In this document: positions 10,812 through 23,291 of the stretch, in pieces
How positions within the stretch are numbered: position 1 is the first letter of the stretch
How the letters are laid out: each line of letters opens with the position of its first letter
Origin: Pseudovirgaria hyperparasitica
Lineage: Eukaryota; Ascomycota; Dothideomycetes; Acrospermales; Acrospermaceae
NCBI RefSeq assembly: GCF_010093815.1
Contig: NW_022985573.1
Location: 186,928-250,927, forward strand
Length of the DNA stretch: 64,000 nucleotides
Direction: 5' to 3'
The notes under the pieces: generated by a model
Databases searched by the model: none
Told to the model about the DNA's origin: nothing
What the model saw: the letters and a program-made list of their open reading frames with translations, nothing else
Position numbers and translations under genes: made by a program

Positions 10812-13800
10812 TTAGGGTTCTCCTAGGGTTCTTCTAGTATATATCGGGTTACTACCGGCGTATGCCGGGTCTCTTCCGGCATATATTTCCGGGTCCACTA
10901 GTACTAGAGGAGTAGTAGATATATAAGTATCTATCGGGAGACGTCCTTAGAGTACTTATTAAGCTATTATATAATATCTAAAGTCTTTATAACGTAGATA
11001 AGCTATTACCGTTATATATAGAGGTTAGGGTATATAGCTAGATAGTAGCGTATTATACCTCTCCGGCCGTACGCCTTATACTATAGGGAGGTATTAGGAA
11101 CGCCTCTCTTATAGATATAGTATAGGAGTTCTATAGCGCCCGTTCGGGCTTAGATAAGTATAGATACTTAGGCTTTCGTTAGCCCTTTATATATCTATTT
11201 ACTCGGTTCCTTCTATAGCCCTCGAATCTACTCTAGGTACCTATTCTACTAGGAGGTCTAGTAGGCACGGAGTGCCTCTTTCTACTTATCTTAAGTCCAT
11301 GACCGTATATTTTTTACGAGTTCTTAAAGGCTCTACTAGTCTAGGAGAGCGTCCGGGTTATCTCGGACTTCTTATACTACTTAGCTAGAGTCGGCTTCTA
11401 TTAAGCACCTATACCGTATTTAATTCTAGCCTATATATAGGAGTACACGGTAATATATACTAATTCATGCGCGTAGCGCGGCGAAAGTATATTCTACGTT
11501 TTCTATACGTTCCTATACTTATTATTTAGTAAAGTATACTACCCTCTATATCTAGTAGAAGTTATATATACTTATGACGTCTATCTCGCGTCGTAGTAGT
11601 ACCGTGTTAGTAGCTTTATATACGCCTAATATAAGACGGAGTATACGGTTCTATATAGATTCGAGCTTTATTCGCCTAGTCTATATAAGGGCCGTGTACT
11701 AGCACTCGTGTCCGTACGTGAAGGCGGGTTATACTATAGATATATATAGCTAGCGTGTCTTATCCTAGGCGGTTCCCTACGTGGAGACTATAATCTATTA
11801 TATAGCGGCTTCTACCCGGAGGGCCCTAGAGACGGTATATACCACTTATAGTCCCCATTTAAGCTTATTATCTAGTATAACTCCGAGCGCGCGTATACTT
11901 TATACTAGTAGTTCATTAAATACGTCGATTCGGGGGCGTCGTTCGCCTTCCCTAGTTACCTATTTCCCTTAACGATTAATAAAGTATATAAGCTAGTATT
12001 TCTCCGGGGCGAACTTTGCTCTATGGCGTTTTACCTACTAGAGGCACCTCTTATAGTCCTATTCTAGTCGTCTACACGTTCGGTTAGTATTATTATTAAT
12101 AGCTAGGAGGTATATATTATCGGCGTATCCGACTATCTCTATATACTTTATTCCTTAAAGAAGGTCTACTATAAAGAAGAGAAATAGAATTGGAGAGATA
12201 GTGCTCCCTTATAGAATACCGTATACTATCTCTTTATATTCGCTCTAGTACCTAGAGATATATATCTAAGTTATTCTTTCTATGAGGAATAACTATATAA
12301 AGTATATAATCTATTCTAGTATTCGTCTTATCCGGAGGTTATAAATAAGTCTTATATAGTTTACCTTATTAAACGCTCCGGCTATATCGAGGGAGAGAAG
12401 TAATACTACCTATCCCTATTTCTATACGGCCTAGACGACTTTAATAATATATTAGATAGCTATTATTAGGGAGCTATCTATCTTTACCTTCTGGTTCGGA
12501 GGGAGGAGATTATATTTCTATACCGTAGTACTTATCTTCTTCGCTACCGTAGCCTCTAGTATCTTATCTAGGTAGAAGAGAAGGGCGATTAGTCTCTATC
12601 CCTTTAGGGAGTTAGGGCTCTTTCCTAGTTTCGGGAGTATAATAGTATAGACGACTTAGAAGCTCTAGAGGTGGTACCTCTACGTAACGTATGCTTAGAA
12701 TATACGAGTAATAAGCGGTAGGGTCGCTTTTATAGTACTTTTTAGGCATCGATTTAGAATTCCATCTAGTCTAGGTACTTTATTATTTAGGAGTATCTTA
12801 ATAATATTAAGTATATCCTTCTCCGTAACTTCTTCGGGGATATCTACTATATATAGATATTCGGCGCCGTGAATATCTAATAGGTCTACTAGTTCTAGAA
12901 GAGAGAATATAGCCTTCTATAGAGCCTTAGTTTTCTTAAGGCTCGTGGAGTATATTCTCCCCTAATATATTAGGGGAGGTATAAGTAGCGGGGGTGTCGG
13001 AGTATCTACGCCCTTAGCCTATTTCGCCATATACTATAGCCCTATTATATATTATATCTATTAACTAGTAATTATACGCTACTATTTACGCCTTTCGTTA
13101 CGGAGGACTTTATCACGTTATTATATTACTTCCTTCTATTCTTTCTACGACTCGGGTGTTCTCGTATAGTATACGTATATGTATAGCCTTCAGGCGTCTT
13201 ATCTACTCTCCTATACTTAAGGAATCTCCTTTACTTCTAGGGGCCGGTATATTTAGTATAGTACATGTTTATTTCTCGCATTCTAGTATATTTATAGAAG
13301 TGTCTATACGGCCTGGTCTATAGCTAGATCGTTAGATATATCGACTATAGAGGGATCTAGAATCGCCGATTCTAGGTCCTTTAGATACTTTTTCTAGTTA
13401 GTGTCCTTCTATATCTATTATCCCCGTTATTTATTCGGGGTATATACGTTTATTACGGTTTCCATATATTCGTAGTCGGAATCCGTCTATACCTAGCCTA
13501 GGCGGTAGTATTAGATCTAGTAACTAATATACTCCGTGGCGAAGGTAAGGTCAAGCGTAGACCCGTCTTCGTTCTATTTATATTTTTTCTATATAACTTA
13601 TTCTATAGGTATAAGTAGGTATAGGAAGTCATAGTAGCGGGTGCGTAGTTCCCTTACTCTAAGTTCTTCCCTAACTACGGCTAGGCCTCCCTACTATTAG
13701 TAGTAGAGGTTAAAGTCTCCTAGGAGAATATATTACCCTAGTTCCGTAGTACCCTCGAGTATCTCGTCTAGTATAAGTACACGTTATTAGTTATATATAT

Positions 13801-15557
13801 TATATATATATAGGGGGCCTATATCTATTTATAGGTGTAGTATTATCCTAAGGTTATCGCGCTTAGTATATAACTATAATAAGAGTAGTATTAACCTATA
13901 AATATAGAAGAGGACTCGTCTTTCTAGTCCTAGAGGGTATATAGTATAGTATCTAGGGTGTGTGGTTAGTTTACTTATCTAGTAGTATTTATAGGGTTTC
14001 TAGATAGCGAGTATTATAGCCCCAGACTCTTCGAGGAGCGTCGCCTAGTTCTCTCTTTTATATTATATATTTATCTATATAATTTAGAGTATATTCTAGT
14101 CCCTTATTAGGTACTAGGGAGTATATATATCTATATACTTATTCCTTAGAGGCGCGACTATCCTCGCGCGGTAGCGGCTTTAACTATACCTTTTAGTCGT
14201 CCTATTATCTTTAGAATAGTCTACTATCCCGCCTAACTACCTTCTAGAGGGGAGGTTAGGGGTATTATAAAGGAAGGGCCCGTGGTAGGTATTATATTCT
14301 ATAACTATCTCGCGCCTCTTACTTTTATCATGCGAATATATTCTATAATCTATTTACGTTTTATATACGTTAACGACTATAATAGATATTTCCCGTCGTA
14401 GTTTAAACACTATACTATATCCCTATTTCTTAGTCCGTCTCCTCGCGGTTTATAAGGGTACTCCTAGATAGCGTGGTCCCTACGGTACTATCCGCACTTA
14501 GTCTTCTATAAGTACCTTTATATAGTATGTCTATACCCTTAATAGTTAAAGTACTATATTATTATCTATGCCCTATCCTATAGCTCGGCTATAAGGAGCT
14601 CTCCTTCTACTAGGAATCTCTCCTATATAATATATTATATAAGGGCGGGGTCTCGGAGCTCTATAATTATAGTAGAGTGTTTTTTCGCCGTCGACTTAAT
14701 CGTCTATAGGTTCTTCTACCACGCTTTCACGATCTTAATCCCTAGGTATTTTTATGTATTAGATTATTCTATACACGTAATATCCTCCGCTCCGATAGCC
14801 TATCCCCGTATAGATACTATATATACTATAATTAGGTATATAGCTACTCTAATAGACGCGCTAGGAAAGATACTACCTATTATATTCGGATCTCGTAAGA
14901 TGTTTTACTACGTAGTATTTATTATAGTAGTAAGTACTACCCCACCTAGCGTAACTTTAATAGCTACGATACTTAACTATATTCCTTTCTATTTATTAAT
15001 CTTATTTATAATTTCCTTTAGGGATACCTATTAGACCTACGCTAGCGTATCCTTATCCTAGATTATAATATATATACTATATACTCTATCTATGGTTCTA
15101 GTAGTCCTTAGTGCGGTAGCTCCGGGTATTACTATAATCTAAGCCTACGTATTAGGGCGCTTACCTTAGAATAGCTCTTCCTAGATTCTCCGTAGGCTAG
15201 CTTCTATTCGGTTAAGCCTACTACTAGGTTCCTCTCGTGGCGACTTCCTTTCTTCCTCCGTAATTTCTCTTAGATTCTAGATAAGGTCCCGGAATATATA
15301 AAGGAGGGTCTTCTTTCCCTTCTCGGCGTCCCTCTCTATATATATTACCTAGTATTTAATTTTATCTAGGAGGGTCTCCCCTCTTAGGGTCCCCTTAGTC
15401 TAAGTTATCTATAGCGCTTCGCACCCTTAGTTAGTTCCTATATTTTAGATAGGTGTCTAGCTATCTATATTAATATCGCTATATAGCCGTTTCTACTATA
15501 CTAGTGGGGGTATATCCGGCGTATACTAGGGTATTATAATATCTAAGGCCGCTATAG

Positions 15558-15588
15558 TTATTAGTTAAGGGTAGCCCTTAACTAATAA
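15558..15588. repeat. 31-bp palindrome near LINE 5' end (copy 3)
   Basis: Same inverted repeat as at 1775-1805, 234 bp inside the 5' end. Confidence 0.8.
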
Positions 15589-15836
15589 ACGGGAGTCGGC
15601 GTGTTAGCGGTTATTAGATATAGTCTATACTTATATTATTAAAGAGTCTTCGAGCGTATATATATAGTATCTCTATACGTCGGTATCGTCGCGTATTATA
15701 TACTATATATATATATGTGTATCGGAGGTTGTTATACTTAGTATACTCTATCGTTTAATATATGTAAATCGCTATTTTACCCCGAATTGACTAGTTTAGT
15801 CCGTTAGGGTGTAAGAAGTTTTCTATTATATCTATA

Positions 15837-16860
15837 TATAAATCTATAACTCTAGTACTAAAGAGTCTAATAACTCTACTAGAGACTATTATCTATAATT
15901 ATATATATTTAAATGTAATTATCTAAGCTAATCTCTACTTAGGGAAATTTTCTTCTCTTAAAGATAGCTTAGATAGAGAGAATAGGTTAAGTTTAAAGTT
16001 AATAGATATGTTTATTATTAATAAGTTTCTTAGGTTCCTTCTCTTTCTTTATATAGGACTTATTCCGACTTTTTCTATTTATTATATATTTATAAGGAAG
16101 GTAGTAAAGGTAAAAGAGGTAGAAGAATAGTATAGAGAACGATATAGAGGATAATATAGAGGCCGAGAGTTAATAAGGTAATAGAATTAAAGTAAAACTT
16201 TAATAAGGTTAGTATAGAAACTATAGTTTAGAAAAGAGACCTGTTTTTTATTAAAATATAATAGTTTTCATTAATAAAGAGGTGTTTTAAGGCTTTTATA
16301 GTAAAGTACTAGACTTATAATCTATTATAAGTAGAAAGTAGATATAATTAAGGTTATTAAATATATTCTATAATTATATATAGAGAACTAAGTTCTAGGA
16401 GATAGAGTCGAAGCTATTTAACCGTTTAGACACTAGTCCCGTTTAGGAAGTAGTGTCTCTTACTTAAAGTGCCTTCCGATAATAAGTTTCTTTAATCGAC
16501 TACGCGATTTCGTCTAGCTTTGTTAAAATAGAACTTAAAATTAGACTACTCTTTGAATACGTGCTTTTTCCTCCGTACGTTAATTTCTAACCTCTTAATA
16601 ATCTTTAAATCTTCATCCATTCCATTTTAGAGGTTATCCTAGAAAGCTTCCTTATATTTATGATTTTTAAGCCAAATAGTAGTATCTACTTTGAGTGTAA
16701 AGTTGTCGAAAAAGTGTTCTAGATCTTATAGACTTTACATTAGTAGCTAGAGTAGATGGTTGTTTATAAGCATGCCTTATAGTTGTTCCACGAGTGTTAC
16801 ATCTACTTGTCGCTCGGCTTAACCATCTATATACATTCCTCGCTATTGATGTAGGGCACT
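15837..16860. other. RIP-damaged AT-rich tail of the TE nest
   Basis: AT-rich DNA without any recognisable frame. Base composition climbs toward host level between about 16,400 and 16,860, marking the right edge of the repeat nest. Confidence 0.5.
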
Positions 16861-18555
16861 CCTACTAATGTCGACCGGAAGTCTCGACCGGATCGAATAC
16901 TATAATAGGCCTCTCTTTAGGAGTAGAAGGAAGCTATATAGAATGATCTAATGGACTTGAACTTGGTATTCGAGCGGCATTTCCCTACGACTTAGTGTTT
17001 GTAGTAGTTAGGGGAGACGATAACTCGGAGGCTTTAGAGCTCCGAACTGGACCTACACCTCTTCCAACGCATCCTACAGTGGGACACCAAGTTTCTAATA
17101 CTATAGGTCGGCGTTTGCCACGACTACGAGCTTTGAAAAGTACCACAAACTCACACTCGGCTGCATGTCTCTAGGACTGCAAGAGATGGAATCGTGTGAA
17201 ATGGTTCAGATTGACCAGAGAAATCGAGAGGATATCAAGGTCAAATGTAGTCGTCTGGTAGCTGCTGTGGTTACTTAGGCTATCTCATACATGATCTGAG
17301 CCGGGCTAGGCTACAGAGTAGTATGCACAGGCGAGGCGTACATTGTTCTTCATGTGCTAGCAGATCCGTAAGGGATGTACACTGTTCCCTGTCGGTGCCA
17401 GAGGTACATGTGTAAATGGAGACTAGATGGACACATTGGATCGGGAAGACCGTTTGCATCTTACTACGGTAGAACAGATGCTAACTTTTACACTACTTGC
17501 GTTATAGGCGAAGCCGTGGCCTTCGGAGTGGAGAGACGAAGCGCTGGCTGGGCTTCAGACATGGAAGATCGTCTACCAGGACCTGAGAAGCGGGAGTCGC
17601 GAACTCTAGCCAGTGCTCGCACAGTTATGGGATTCTAGTTGCCTACCATTTTAAGATTGACGCGAGCTTTGGCGCAGAGGTATAGGAGATAAGATGAAGA
17701 ATTACAAGTGAGAGTATATAGTAGAATCCCTACCAAGTCGTCGATGACAGCGGCGATGAACTCTAACTAGAAACATATGCGGACTTTAAGTGTTATAGTA
17801 AGAATAGGAGAATATACATCTAGACCAAGTCGTATCTAAAGCGAAATTGACTTTGACGAAAGATTGTACGGGCTACTAGATCCTCTCCTCTAGTATACAC
17901 ACCCTTTAAGAAAGATAGCTACTTAAATAGAAATGCTACCTTAGCCGTGTGGACGAAATTGAAGGGATGTTCCGCGATGTTTATCTACGCATCTTAGGAA
18001 CTAGAATCCTTGAACAAGAATTAACCTAGATAGATATGCAAAGCTCTAGGAATGTACTAACTAGAAATATAACTAGCCTATTGATTATTCCATCGATACT
18101 TGGTCGGACGAAGAGGTACCATTCCATTATAGTTACCCTAGGACTGCTACCGCTGTTCGTATATATGACTTTAAATGTTCTCTTCGTTATATAATCGAGG
18201 TTAAGATTAAGTTTCGATTCCGACGGAAGTTTAGCGGTAAGCTTGGAGAATTAATAGTATATATAATTTTCTATCTGGCAGGAGAATGTCAATTCATTAC
18301 CGAACCTACATTGTAGATCTCTTGTCCGCTGGATGAGACTTCGATAGCATGCAAACTTCTAACATGAAATGTAGACGAGTCCTATAAAGATTGTCATGCG
18401 GAGTGGGGGTTTAAATGCCAAAGCCTTTGTTAAACCATTTAATAATGTTATTAATAATTTTATCGATGTTTGTAAGAAACGAAAAATTAGTAGCGTTCAT
18501 TCTCGTCTCCAATTTTCTTAAGATTAGCCATTATATCTTACTAAATCCACGAACA
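16861..18555. other. Degenerate intergenic DNA
   Basis: No gene could be supported. One frame at 17375-17638 (plus) is 87 codons long but has a non-ATG start and no family features. The stretch has moderate GC with scattered RIP-like TpA, so it may hold old relics. Confidence 0.35.
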
Positions 18556-18981
18556 GTACGATAATGAGAGAGAGCGTGTCTACTTTAGGACTTGGTCTCC
18601 TCCTATCACGACTTCTAGAGTAGTATAGCGACTCGACTAAAGCCTTCTCTATGCGTTTACAACCTCCGTACTAGTATTGAACTTGAATCTAGTTACCTAA
18701 AGATTGCTATTCGGGCCAAAAAGAAGGATTTCTATCAGCGATATATCTCCATGTGTAATACTATTCGAGTGTAAGTACTCAATTGCCTCTTCCATATATC
18801 CCGGGTTATTAATAGAGAGTTTGGTGCATGAAGTGAAGTTAGGAAGAGCAGGCCTAGATACTTTTAACCATTCAGTACATGTAAGGCTGTTTTGGGCTTG
18901 AATTACAACAGGCGAGACCAAAAATGTATCCATAGCCGTTAAAACTACTGTTAGGGTACATGCCCCTGCGGGATGGAGCAA
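18556..18981 (-). pseudogene. Protein-kinase domain relic
   Basis: A minus-strand frame (18981-18697) reads through a stretch that resembles the kinase alpha-E/catalytic-loop region. 'EAIEYLHSNSITHGDIS' corresponds to the usual AxxYLHSxGIxHGDIxxxNxLL, with HGD in place of HRD. Beyond the stop at 18697 the same strand continues with kinase-activation-segment-like text to about 18556, interrupted by stops. No glycine loop or DFG motif could be placed. It is best read as an old fragment of a fungal kinase gene; no complete domain remains. The product family is inferred from one motif only. Confidence 0.5.
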
Positions 18982-19700
18982 GGATGTCGGTCCCCTCCCT
19001 TACCCTTTCGATGTAAGCCGCATCGATTGGTAGTAGTTTCTTGAGATTAGCGATCCGACAGACCACCCACCCACTCCATCAGTCATCGCTAACTATGTGT
19101 TTACTAAATACCGCATCTTCGAGGAGTTTTACACACTAATGGAAATCTATGGAAAGGTTCTAAAGCCTCGAATGCACGGGAGCTCCATGAGGCATGTATG
19201 GCTGGTAATTTATTTCGATCTGCAAGTGATTATGTCCGGATAGGGGAGCGATAGAAGTCGTTAATAAGGAATTCTTTTCCTTTATTAGAGGAAGTAATGG
19301 ATCCGGAGCTACGGTAAGAGGTGTGTTAGAAACGGATTAAGACTATATACCTTTGCCAATACTATTGTCGAAACTTTGGGTGCTTGTTAGATTCGCTAAG
19401 TAATAGTATGCTATTTAGATGCGAATGTAGGCTAGTAGCAAGACATAAAAGAATGAGTTTCAAGCCACCTAGACGTGCAATTTTATAACTAGAGATGGTC
19501 GTCTTATCGCCGCATCTTCTATAAGCTAGATGAACGAAAAGCGACGAATGAGTTAGATTAAGAATTGCGTTAGGAAGTATACATGACTAGATCAAAGGGT
19601 AGACGTACCTAGCGCTTTCTGGTACTAGATGGGCATGGAAGCCATATAATCATAGAGTTCCTTAAATTCTACCGTGTGAAGCTACGTAGAGAATGGAAAA
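18982..19700. other. Intergenic DNA, nothing recognised
   Basis: No supported gene or repeat. Frames on both strands are short and closed. Confidence 0.4.
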
Positions 19701-19808
19701 ACCGTAGACAATGAAAGTACCGTAGACAATGAAAGCACCATAGACAATGAAAGCACCGTAGACAATGGAAGAACCGTGTATAATAGAAGTACCGTAGACA
19801 ATAGAACG
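19701..19808. repeat. 18-bp minisatellite, 6 copies
   Basis: Head-to-tail units of exactly 18 bp, consensus ACCGTAGACAATGAAAGY. The last three units are the most diverged. There is no spacer structure, so this is not a CRISPR array. Confidence 0.9.
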
Positions 19809-20146
19809 CGTTACTAAGAAAGCTACTTAGAAAGAGTAAGTTAGTAAGTAGTATTAAAAATAGATGATATACTTACAAATATTTAATTTATATTAATTAT
19901 AGAAGTATAGAGAAGAGAGAGTAAGAAACTTAATAACTTACTCTAATAGCTATTTAACTGAAGAACTACTAGTTTAAATTAGTAAACGGGTACGTCTTAT
20001 ATCTTTCTTTCTCTTAATAAGTAGTATATACTATTAGAAGTAGAGGTCTTAGAAGTATCTACTTTCTAATTAGAACCCGTAGTTCTCTTTTTAAGTGTTA
20101 AGAACTTCTAGCTCGGATCTAAGGACCATGAGCCTGATTTGAAAGG
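19809..20146. other. AT-rich spacer
   Basis: RIP-like AT-rich stretch with no coding frame. Confidence 0.35.
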
Positions 20147-20232
20147 TCAACCAAGGCTCATAACTTCACCAAGGATTCCACGTACCAGACTCTCTAGCCT
20201 GCCTGTTAAAAACCTCACAACGTAGCTTCGGA

Positions 20233-20646
20233 TTGCTGCCACGGGCGATTCTAGAACATTATACCACTGAGAATATGTTAGAGCGGAAGGACAAGAGACC
20301 ATGGCCAGGAGGTGTGGCGTATCCGGTTTCGTCATCTAAGAATGGACGTATACGTAGATGTGGACTAAGGAAGCTAGACGTTACCATCCAAGGCTCACTC
20401 AACTCTGCCATCTCCTCATGCAACAGCTCCGAGTCCAGCAACCAAATTGATATAAGCGACTGCGACTGCAAACTCGAAGCTGAACCACTTGAAAGCACTT
20501 CTCTACTCCCTGTGGCTCCAGGTCCCCTTCCACTATCAAGAGACAGTAGTATAAGTAGCCTTGACAGCTGGACGATGAATAATACTAACCGAGAATCATG
20601 GGATAGAAACCCTTTAGCTCGCAATATGCCTAGGTCTCCTTCCTAG
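20233..20646 (+). CDS. Doubtful hypothetical ORF
   Basis: An ATG-initiated frame of 137 codons, rich in Ser, Pro and Asn in its second half (many SS and SxS pairs), with no recognised domain. A second open frame lies antisense to it (20259-20624, 121 codons). At most one can be real and the sequence alone does not decide; it may simply be a non-coding stretch that is free of stops. It has no partner genes nearby and no clear promoter. Confidence 0.2.
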   Translation: MLPRAILEHYTTENMLERKDKRPWPGGVAYPVSSSKNGRIRRCGLRKLDVTIQGSLNSAISSCNSSESSNQIDISDCDCKLEAEPLESTSLLPVAPGPLPLSRDSSISSLDSWTMNNTNRESWDRNPLARNMPRSPS

Positions 20647-21866
20647 AAGTCCAACAAAAAGGGTTCCTTAAACCCTGTTTATACTTTCACACAACGGATT
20701 TTCAGGACTGTTCCCTTTCGTCTTGCATCCTAGCTTCTTCTTAGACCAAGACTAGTAAAGTTTTCGCTAGTCTTAGTCTTCCATGTAGCAAGTAACAAGT
20801 GAAGACACCGTTACAGATATCTAAAGCGAAAGAACAGGATGGTAAGGGAGATCTCCTAGCATAGTCACCGAGGATATATCCTGACGATCGCCCAGACCGA
20901 ACCAAGACTACTTCACTAGATATCAATATCAACCCAGGCATGAAGACCACGAGCACTGATAATGAGACCTCCACTTGGACGCTGACTGAAGCGTCAGTCC
21001 GTAGTGTTAAAGCATCTCCTTCACTTTGCTCATCCGGTCACTCCTCAAAGTAGAGTCCCGGCTCTGTCTGTTCCGAATTCCAGGCCCAAAGAGAGGACCG
21101 GCCTTGAGAGTTGAACACTCGAAGGCAGAGCACCCCTGAGCTTGATGAATGGCGGTTCCGTTTAAGAAATTATGCTCCTGAACGGCCAACCTAAGTAGTA
21201 ACAATGGACACTTCAATTTATGGCACAGAGGTGTAGAGATCTTCTTATTCTAGGTGGATCTATAGCGCTTTCCGCCGCGTTACCGCGATCTTACGTGAGG
21301 ATAGGCTATTCAACGATAGAGTTGTATGATTCGACCCTAACGTGGACACTGCCTAAGTAGGTGATATGATGCTTCCTGAGCGGATAGTAAGAGCCCCAAG
21401 CCGTTAGATCTGCAGGAACGCAAGAAGAGGAAATACATATATTAAGCAGCACGTCTTCGATCCGAAACCTAGGCTTCCTAGCTTCAGTCCTGTAAGAAGG
21501 GTATTCTAGGATGCTCTCGAGGAGGTGCTCAAGGAGGATTTAGAGAACATGAATGATGAATTGCGCGATCCGATGATCCTAAGATCAGGCTGAGCGCAGG
21601 AACCCATAGTAAAAGGACCAGTATAGACGAGAAGCGCACGATCGCCGAAGCGTTACAAGCAGGAATAGTAAAAGAATAGCAAGATACTACTGGTAATAAG
21701 TACTATATGCAGGAGGACAGCAGCAGCGAGTAAGATGTCGGAAATAGTTCCAAAGTCACAAACCTAACAACAGCTCGGATAAACATAAATACAAGATACC
21801 TATCGTTCCTAGTGTCGAGAGCTCTAGTGATATGCTTCCAACTGGTCCTAGACTTCGCCCATTCAC
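20647..21866. other. Intergenic DNA, nothing recognised
   Basis: Several short minus-strand frames (20741-20974, 21007-21216) lack family features. No repeat structure was seen. Confidence 0.35.
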
Positions 21867-22091
21867 TTAATACCCATTCTTACGTGTCTCGGACGTCGTC
21901 ATTCCGCCTCGCCCAAGACACACAACAAGACTAACATTAAAAATGACATTCATATTCGGCACAATCCCACGCAGCGTCTCGTACATGAATTCTGGTCTTT
22001 GCCAGTGGTATATACCAGGAGCGAGCAGCGGTTGCCCAGAACCAGTGTTGTAAAACACATAGTTGGGCATCTCTCGCCCCCTCGTGCTCAT
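21867..22091 (-). CDS. Small hypothetical protein (74 aa)
   Basis: An ATG-initiated minus-strand frame of 74 codons. The middle is aromatic-rich (YVFYNTGSG, YHWQRPEF), and a hydrophobic stretch follows at about residues 45-58 (NVIFNVSLVVCL). I do not recognise it. It may be an exon or a fragment of a larger decayed gene, since no in-frame continuation was found on either side. Confidence 0.3.
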   Translation of the reverse strand: MSTRGREMPNYVFYNTGSGQPLLAPGIYHWQRPEFMYETLRGIVPNMNVIFNVSLVVCLGRGGMTTSETRKNGY

Positions 22092-22417
22092 GCCGCCTTT
22101 CCAGCACCTATTCTGCTATGCTATCTTTGGCATGAGGTTATCCCTTAATTAGCCGCCCATTAGTAGGCTTCTCCAAAGCCTCGCACTGTATTCAGCCAGT
22201 GTGGTTTACCAACGTTGATGCTGTCTGTGCAAAACCTTAACACTGTGCTTCCTTCAGCATCAGCACCGGAAGCTAATGGAAAGGCGTGATAATGAGCCTA
22301 GGCACTGCATAGGAGCCATTGATCCTATGAAATCGAACCGAAACTTTGGTAATTCAATCACGTAGCCGAATATCATGCCTGCCTGCATATCTACGACATC
22401 TATCGTACCATGACTAC

Positions 22418-23269
22418 TCATAGCATTTGCCGTCCTAGAGCTCGTGCAACCTGGCGCTCACGCCTAACACCTATGATCTCCACCATGGTTTGCTTATCAA
22501 CTTTCGGGGCCGTCAGTTCAGGTGTCTGCGACACGAGCCGGGCTCGCTTGGCGACCTCAACACGCATGTCCCTCAGTTCCTCCTTGACAACCCTCCAGTC
22601 CACCCTACACACCTCTAGCTCACCTACACTGCTACTATGGGCCTGTGGCTCCCCGACATGCTTTCCCATCTCCATGATATAGTCTGACACCATCTTCTTC
22701 TCTAGGTCCTCAACGCGAATGAAATTAGAGGGATATTCGCAGTAGATCCAGCCAGCCCCATCTGGGCAAGAGAACGAAGACGGGGTCCATTTCAGGTTTG
22801 CCATAGAGGTCAGACCTTTGGGGATAGACAGGAGTTTCGGTTTGCTGGTGTTCATATTGGCCGGTGCTGGCAGGGTGCGACGCTTAGCTGAGACTGTGCT
22901 CAACATGTCATTTGGCGGAGTCATGCGCTTGCGCACAGCTGGCTGGGGTTGCTTTTGTGGCTCCTGGTCATCGTCGCCTAGCTGGTCGATCAGCCTCTGC
23001 CTCTTTCGTGGCTCTTCCACTGTCTGATGGAGATCTGGCTTCCCCGCCTTCGGCGTTTTCTGTTTCTCTCCTGATCCACACTGGTTGCCTGGCTTTTCCG
23101 TATTCCGTACAACTTCCAGCTTATCTCGTTTCGGCTCGATCTTAGGGTTTCCTGCCACCTTATCAAGCCGCCTCAAAACCATATCCAGCTCATCGGCCTG
23201 AATCTCCAGCTGCTTGGCCATTTTCCCAACCGCTACTTCAAGAGCAGCAATGCGAGCATCTTGGTTCAT
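22418..23269 (-). CDS. Hypothetical protein with N-terminal coiled coil (283 aa)
   Basis: An intact ATG-to-stop minus-strand frame. Residues 5-40 form a heptad-like helix (IAALEVAVGKMAKQLEIQ), residues 45-135 are polar and basic, and residues about 145-200 form the best conserved block, containing LLSIPKGL, MANLKWTPSSFSCPDG and a GWIYCEYPS motif. The C-terminal 80 residues are charged helix. A second copy at 40131-41060 repeats all of these blocks, which shows that the frame is protein-coding and that the family is duplicated locally. The family is not one I know. The 145-aa frame just upstream (23292-23729) is duplicated with it, so the two may be one locus. Nothing indicates a catalytic role. 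Confidence 0.7.
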   Translation of the reverse strand: MNQDARIAALEVAVGKMAKQLEIQADELDMVLRRLDKVAGNPKIEPKRDKLEVVRNTEKPGNQCGSGEKQKTPKAGKPDLHQTVEEPRKRQRLIDQLGDDDQEPQKQPQPAVRKRMTPPNDMLSTVSAKRRTLPAPANMNTSKPKLLSIPKGLTSMANLKWTPSSFSCPDGAGWIYCEYPSNFIRVEDLEKKMVSDYIMEMGKHVGEPQAHSSSVGELEVCRVDWRVVKEELRDMRVEVAKRARLVSQTPELTAPKVDKQTMVEIIGVRRERQVARALGRQML

Positions 23270-23291
23270 GTCTAAAAGGACTCTAGATTAG

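Larger units (their letters stand above)
10540..15822 (-). mobile_element. Complete Tad1-type LINE (copy 3), RIP-inactivated
   Basis: A 5,283-bp minus-strand element with a 14-bp target duplication (CTATTATATCTATA at 10526-10539 and 15823-15836) and a (TTA)n-type 3' tail at its left end. On the minus strand, in order: a 5' leader with a palindrome; ORF1 with a CCHC-knuckle-like remnant near 14400-14490; an APE-type endonuclease with a GDFNL motif followed by WGG near 13690-13720 and STLDLTF near 13545; and a reverse transcriptase with a conserved LPKxGK...RPxxLL block near 12580-12660, LDIxGAF (motif A) near 12365-12390 and a VDD-type motif C near 12075. The order endonuclease then RT is that of the Tad1/I-like clade. 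Many RIP stops break both ORFs. The left 2.8 kb and right 2.0 kb are repeated as copies 2 and 1. Confidence 0.85.

Noticed and set aside
19701-19808. CRISPR-like array
   Set aside because: Units follow each other without spacers and the window is eukaryotic; it is a minisatellite.
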